DNA of 64,000 bases. Source: Bergeyella zoohelcum ATCC 43767 (GTDB lineage: Bacteria > Bacteroidota > Bacteroidia > Flavobacteriales > Weeksellaceae). The notes under the pieces were generated by a model. That model had not been told where the DNA came from. It searched no databases and was given only the letters and a program-made list of their open reading frames with translations. Shown piece by piece: positions 60,341 through 64,000 of this stretch. Position numbers and translations under genes: made by a program. The stretch covers positions 765,588-829,587 of the forward strand of contig NZ_JH932293.1 of NCBI RefSeq assembly GCF_000301075.1, read 5' to 3'. Positions within the stretch are counted from its first letter, which is position 1. Each line of letters begins with the position of its first letter.

Positions 60341-61393
60341 CTAATCCATACGAAGTAACTCATATCCTACGATATAATTTCCTACGGTGGAATAGGAAAT
60401 GATGCCCTCCTGTTGGTTAGATTTTAGGAACCAGTCGTTCAGTTGGGAAAAGAAAGTATTGAGTTGCCCTGCGTATTGCTGAGAGAATTGTCTTTTGGTA
60501 TCCATGTCTTTTAATACTTTGGGATGGATATTTTGCTTTATTTCTTCTCTTATTTTTTCATCCTTTATCATAGCAACTACATAGGAAATTGCTTGAAGAT
60601 AGGCACTGTATGCTAAGAAAGCATCATTACTTTGGGTAGCGTAGAGATAGCCTACAAAACTGGCTTCGCCTTCTCTTGCTACGCCCATTTGGTGTGCCAT
60701 TTCGTGGGCAGCGGTGAAAGGGAGAGCTACGGAGGGGAGGTTCCTGTTTATATTCGCTTCGGCAGTAAATGGATTATAATAGCCCCATACCCCTAAATAA
60801 CTAAGAATGGGCGTATAGAGGGAAGTTTTTACATGAGGGATAGAAATATTGTATTGTTCTGATGGAGGAAGGTTTTTTTTCTGTTGGTGGAGGATAGAAT
60901 GAGCTGATTTTTTGATGATTTCCTCTGGAGGATTATGGAACTCTTCTTCAGAGATTTGTTGCCGAAGCGTATTGGCATTGAAAATAATTTTTTTGGCTAC
61001 AGATTTTATTTCTTCATCAGTGAATTTTTGTAGGTAAATATTTTTATCTATAGGAGGATGCTGATAGCGTATTCCCCAAAATATTTGGTACAAAAGACTA
61101 AAAATAATCAGGGAGAGGAGAAAAAGATTCATCCGCCGCCAAGACCACTTTTTGCACTGAAGTATCATCCAAATGATAAGCCCCATTCCTAATAAGAGAT
61201 AAAAAATATCTCCCCAAGGAAAATTCTGTCTGCTGAAAATGGCCATATGGACATACTTCTGCTTTTCAAAAAATACATTGAAAGTTTGGAGCAGTTTAGG
61301 GAACTGAGGAAGAAACTGGAAAAACAACATCTGAACGATGAAAATCATTGTCCAAAATATTGTTATCCGAATTTGTTTTTTATTTCCCGCCAT
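60341..61393 (-). CDS. DUF3810 family membrane metalloprotease-like protein
   Basis: A protein of 350 residues. Three hydrophobic segments lie in the first 110 residues (ITIFWTMIFIVQMLFFQFL, IFYLLLGMGLIIWMIL, LFLLSLIIFSLLYQIFWG). The rest is extracytoplasmic or cytoplasmic and contains AHEMAHQMGVAREGEASFVGYL, an HExxH metal-binding motif with a glutamate further on, as in DUF3810 proteins. The family is annotated as putative zincin peptidase but has no established substrate. It follows the MFS gene by 6 bp on the same strand and is probably co-transcribed. Confidence 0.82.
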   Translation of the reverse strand: MAGNKKQIRITIFWTMIFIVQMLFFQFLPQFPKLLQTFNVFFEKQKYVHMAIFSRQNFPWGDIFYLLLGMGLIIWMILQCKKWSWRRMNLFLLSLIIFSLLYQIFWGIRYQHPPIDKNIYLQKFTDEEIKSVAKKIIFNANTLRQQISEEEFHNPPEEIIKKSAHSILHQQKKNLPPSEQYNISIPHVKTSLYTPILSYLGVWGYYNPFTAEANINRNLPSVALPFTAAHEMAHQMGVAREGEASFVGYLYATQSNDAFLAYSAYLQAISYVVAMIKDEKIREEIKQNIHPKVLKDMDTKRQFSQQYAGQLNTFFSQLNDWFLKSNQQEGIISYSTVGNYIVGYELLRMD

Positions 61394-61398
61394 AGGAT

Positions 61399-62823
61399 TT
61401 ATTTCTTTTCCTCCAAGGAAAGCCCTTGTTTAGCTAAAATTTTGGGTACTACTAAAGCGTAAAATGCTAAGTACGCAAAACATAATATCCCTACGATATA
61501 GCTAAAATGGATATTGGTAAGGTCTGCTAAATAGCCTTGGAACCAGCTCACTATCCCGCCTCCCATAATCATCATGATGAGAAAACTGGAGCCTTGGTTG
61601 GTATATTTTCCTAATCCATTGATGGCTAAAGCAAAAATACATGGCCATAGGGTAGAGCAGAAAAGTCCTACGCTGGTAAAGGCATATACGGAAGTCATTC
61701 CCGTGGTAAGCATTCCAGTAGCCAATGCTATAATCCCCATCATTGAAAAGATAAAAAGCATTCTTGCAGGGTTTCCTTTACTGGCCATATCTGCCACGAT
61801 GAGTACCAAGATGACTACTGCATAGGGATAAAAATTGTTTAAATCATGGTCTGCAATGAAATTGACCAATAGAAATACTGAGAAAGCCAAATAGGGAGCG
61901 AGGAATTGTAAGAATTTTTTCATCCCCCCTTTTACATCAAATGCTTCTATAGCTCCGCCCCATCTCCCAATCATCATAGAAGCCCAGTACAATGAAATAT
62001 AAGGAGCGATATCTTTCGTCTGAAATCCTAGCACTTTTTCCATATAGTCTGGCAGGTTACTGGCGGTGGAAACTTCCACTCCCACATAGAGGAAGATACC
62101 TATCATCCCTAAAATCAGTTGAGGGTATTGGAATGCCGAAGTTCTGGCTACCGAATGTTGCACTTCTTTTTCCTCTTCAATGACTGCTGTTACTTGCGGA
62201 AGTTTTGAAAATTTTATTAAAATAGCTACAATGATAAACGCCGCACCTAGACTGAGGTAAGGGATTTTCACGCTTTCTATACTCGCTTCGGTGTTTCCTG
62301 AACTCACCGCACCGAAAATGGCAAAAGAGACAATGAGTGGACCTATGGTAGTACCCAGATTATTCACGCCTCCTGCTAAGGTAAGTCTCTGGGCTCCCGT
62401 TTCTTTTGGACCTAAAGCAATGGCAAGCGGATTGGCCACGATTTGCTGTAATGAAAAGCCTAATCCTACAATGAAAAGTCCCGAAATCATCAGTACAAAA
62501 GAGCCTGTATTGGCAGCAGGATAAAATAATAGCGTACCGAGTGCTGAAATGATGAGACCGTAAATCAGTCCATTTTTGTATCCTATCTTATTGATTACAT
62601 CTACTTTTATCGCCTTAGAAATGAAAAGGTAAACCAAAGACCCTACTGTGTAGGCAATGTAAAATGCCAATGCTACCAGCTGACTTTGGCTTTGCGTGAG
62701 ATGAAATGCTTTTTTGAATACGGGAATTAAAATATCATTACTTGCTGCTACAAATCCCCAAAAGAAAAAAACGGAAACAAGGGGAATGAACTGTCCCCAA
62801 TGAGTGGTTTTAGTGGATGCCAT
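61399..62823 (-). CDS. Sugar MFS transporter (FucP-like)
   Basis: A protein of about 474 residues from the ATG at 62823; a start 7 codons earlier is less likely. Twelve hydrophobic segments are visible. The motif FFFWGFVAASNDILIPVFKKAFHLTQSQSQLV near the start and GLGFSLQQIVANPLAIALGPKETGAQRLTLAGGVNNLGTTIGP match the FucP/glucose-galactose transporter family, which is a proton symporter. A CAAATGTA box at 62842-62849 marks a minus-strand promoter. The transported sugar is unknown. It is followed by the DUF3810 gene in a likely two-gene operon. Confidence 0.9.
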   Translation of the reverse strand: MASTKTTHWGQFIPLVSVFFFWGFVAASNDILIPVFKKAFHLTQSQSQLVALAFYIAYTVGSLVYLFISKAIKVDVINKIGYKNGLIYGLIISALGTLLFYPAANTGSFVLMISGLFIVGLGFSLQQIVANPLAIALGPKETGAQRLTLAGGVNNLGTTIGPLIVSFAIFGAVSSGNTEASIESVKIPYLSLGAAFIIVAILIKFSKLPQVTAVIEEEKEVQHSVARTSAFQYPQLILGMIGIFLYVGVEVSTASNLPDYMEKVLGFQTKDIAPYISLYWASMMIGRWGGAIEAFDVKGGMKKFLQFLAPYLAFSVFLLVNFIADHDLNNFYPYAVVILVLIVADMASKGNPARMLFIFSMMGIIALATGMLTTGMTSVYAFTSVGLFCSTLWPCIFALAINGLGKYTNQGSSFLIMMIMGGGIVSWFQGYLADLTNIHFSYIVGILCFAYLAFYALVVPKILAKQGLSLEEKK

Positions 62824-62930
62824 ATTTTTTTGAATAGTGAACAAATGTAATTATTTTTTAGGAGCTTATGCTAAATAATTTTTGAATTTTTGATGGGCAG
62901 GAGGAAGTTGGCTAGGCTTTGTATAATTTT

Positions 62931-63063
62931 AAATGGTTTGAAGTGGTTTGAAATGGTTTGAGATGGTTTGAAATTTCAAATTTTATCAAACTTTCAAACA
63001 ATTTCAAATCTCAAATGGCCTTTAGCCCTCTAACTTCTAATCTCTAACCTCTAACTTCCATCA
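62931..63063. repeat. 10-bp tandem repeats followed by degenerate repeat-family copy
   Basis: Four units of the pattern (A/G)A(A/G)TGGTTTG are aligned at 62931-62970, followed by ATTTCAAATTTTATCAAAC-type sequence that can fold back on them. From 62995 the CAAATCTCAAATGGCC, TCTAACTTCTAATCTCTAAC words link it to the other intergenic copies. No gene is present in this 240-bp gap. Confidence 0.5.
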
Positions 63064-63801
63064 TCATACATAATAAACTTCTAAAACTTTTTTCATTCTG
63101 TGGAAAGCCTCTGTTTTCAGCGTTTCGGCGTTTGTATTGGGGGGTAAAATACCATGAAAATGCACTTTTATTTTACCAGGGTAACCTTTCTTGTTATCGA
63201 AAGGAAACATTTCCTTTAGTCCTTGGAATGTGTACACGGCAATCGGGATTTGATGTTCCGAAGCTATTTTAAATGCTCCTTCTTTAAAGGGAGCTAGGAT
63301 TACAGAAGTATCATCAGGAACGCCTCCTTCTGGAAAGATAACTAGGCTTTGCCCATTTTTTATTTTCTGTGCAGCTAATGGATACACCCTTGCTCGGCTT
63401 TTAATGTTCCCTCTATCCACCGTGATACATATTCTTTTATAGATAAGCCCGAATATAGGAATTTTTGCCAGTTCCGCTTTGCCGATAAAACATATAGGAT
63501 GGTGTGGGTGCAAGATACTCATCAGCATAATATCCATGATGGAAGTATGATTGGCAATGAGAATATAATTCTGCTTTCTGTCCAGCTGTTGCCCCGTTGT
63601 ATTCATGAGTTGGTACCTAAACCCCATGCCATAAAAAAGGATATAGCACCAAAGACGAATAAATATATAGGCTTTCGGGAAATCTTTTGGGCGGATGGAA
63701 AAGAGTAGGGTAAAAGGCCCCAAAAGGAGGATGAGCAGAAAAGCTAAAAGGACGAACCATGCCCTCCATAGGTAATTGCATAGCGTGGTGAACAGCTTCA
63801 T
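63064..63801 (-). CDS. plsC: 1-acyl-sn-glycerol-3-phosphate acyltransferase
   Basis: A protein of 245 residues from the ATG at 63801. Residues 10-60 hold one or two hydrophobic segments (WRAWFVLLAFLLILLLGPFTLLF). The acyltransferase motifs are NHTSIMDIMLM (block I, H and D), CFIGKAELAKIP, and VIFPEGGVPDDTS (block III). It acylates lysophosphatidic acid to phosphatidic acid at the inner membrane. An earlier in-frame start gives 29 extra residues that lack support. Its upstream region includes a degenerate repeat copy and a 41-bp repeat array. Confidence 0.92.
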   Translation of the reverse strand: MKLFTTLCNYLWRAWFVLLAFLLILLLGPFTLLFSIRPKDFPKAYIFIRLWCYILFYGMGFRYQLMNTTGQQLDRKQNYILIANHTSIMDIMLMSILHPHHPICFIGKAELAKIPIFGLIYKRICITVDRGNIKSRARVYPLAAQKIKNGQSLVIFPEGGVPDDTSVILAPFKEGAFKIASEHQIPIAVYTFQGLKEMFPFDNKKGYPGKIKVHFHGILPPNTNAETLKTEAFHRMKKVLEVYYV

Positions 63802-63849
63802 TCTTAAAAATATTAAGTGGATATTTTTCAATAGGAAACAAAAATAATA

Positions 63850-63900
63850 AAAATTGGCAGATAGCGATTGGTAAATGGCGATTAGCAAATAGCAAAATAT
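63850..63900. repeat. Degenerate intergenic repeat copy near the plsC promoter
   Basis: TTGGCAGATAGCGATTGG, TAAATGGCGATTAGCAAATAGC are of the same word set as the copy at 16130-16250. It lies between the plsC start and the 41-bp array at the edge. Confidence 0.45.
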
Positions 63901-63909
63901 TTAATAAAA

Positions 63910-64000
63910 CATTTTGCCAAAGTACATGTAAATGTACATTAAGTCCCTGCAGATTGTTTCGGCAAAATGTAAGTGTACATTAAGTTCCTGCAGATTGTTT
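63910..64000 (-). repeat. 41-bp tandem repeat array, partial, opposite orientation
   Basis: The reverse complement of this stretch reads AAACAATCTGCAGGAACTT, then AATGTACACTTACATTTTGCC, and again AAACAATCTGCAGGGACTT with AATGTACATTTACATG. The period is 41 bp, and the words match the array at 45361 (AAACAATCTGCGGGAACTTAATG in its second unit). It runs off the right edge, so the copy number is unknown. Confidence 0.9.

Overview
The window is chromosomal DNA from an AT-rich member of the Bacteroidota, most probably family Weeksellaceae (the Chryseobacterium / Elizabethkingia / Riemerella / Bergeyella group). I did not fix the genus. The evidence is the Bacteroidota promoter box TAnnTTTG upstream of many genes and tRNA operons, the type IX secretion regulator PorX, a secreted protein with a type IX sorting domain, the rpsU-xerC-hpf-tRNA(Thr,Tyr,Gly,Thr) order known from Flavobacteriia, and lipoprotein and TonB-receptor architectures typical of this class. 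Most of the window is ordinary core genome. No phage, integrase island, insertion sequence or CRISPR array was seen.

Layout. 1-4.9 kb: a TonB-dependent siderophore receptor (cut by the left edge) divergent from an ABC uptake operon (binding lipoprotein, permease, ATPase), together an outer-to-inner membrane route for an iron or cobalamin chelate. 5.0-7.1 kb: rpsU, xerC-type recombinase, hpf and a four-tRNA cluster; the tuf gene expected next is absent. 7.6-10.7 kb: two arginine-deiminase-superfamily hydrolases (a plausible ATP-independent arginine-citrulline-ornithine route) and obgE. 10.7-16.1 kb: an M1 aminopeptidase, then a surface-protein gene preceded by a promoter and a 39-unit CA microsatellite. 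16.3-19.1 kb: a compact operon of a LolD-type ATPase, an L,D-transpeptidase-like protein, radC and an acyltransferase-like protein. 19.3-25.8 kb: an outer-membrane barrel protein, three tRNAs, a peptidoglycan amidase lipoprotein and aspA. 25.8-28.1 kb: a predicted surface lipoprotein with a JAMM-type metal-binding motif followed by two almost identical small exported proteins, the most novel-looking module here. 28.1-36.9 kb: glycosyltransferase, upp, an EpsG-like polymerase, a PAP2 phosphatase, a DPP-IV-like peptidase, gltX and accA.

37-45.3 kb: trmB, lipA, two lipoproteins, ribE with an overlapping histidine kinase, a type IX cargo protein and porX. 45.36-45.85 kb holds a 41-bp tandem repeat array; a related array in inverted orientation enters at the right edge (63.91-64.0 kb). 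45.9-53.6 kb: a nitroreductase, a PAP2 phosphatase overlapping an EptA-like phosphoethanolamine transferase (probable lipid A remodelling), then four tightly packed genes matching the decaprenyl-phosphoryl-arabinose pathway (UbiA, DprE1-like, DprE2-like, HAD phosphatase) and a cysteine desulfurase. 53.7-64 kb: trxA, two identical tRNA-Asp genes, a cupin-GNAT fusion, a membrane-anchored J-domain protein, dnaN, dgkA, an acyl-CoA carboxylase subunit, a DUF3810 protein, a sugar MFS transporter and plsC.

Several gaps carry degenerate repeats built from phrases such as TGGCTTTTAGC and TCTAATCTCTAAC. All assignments come from reading the sequence and recalling families; no database search was run.
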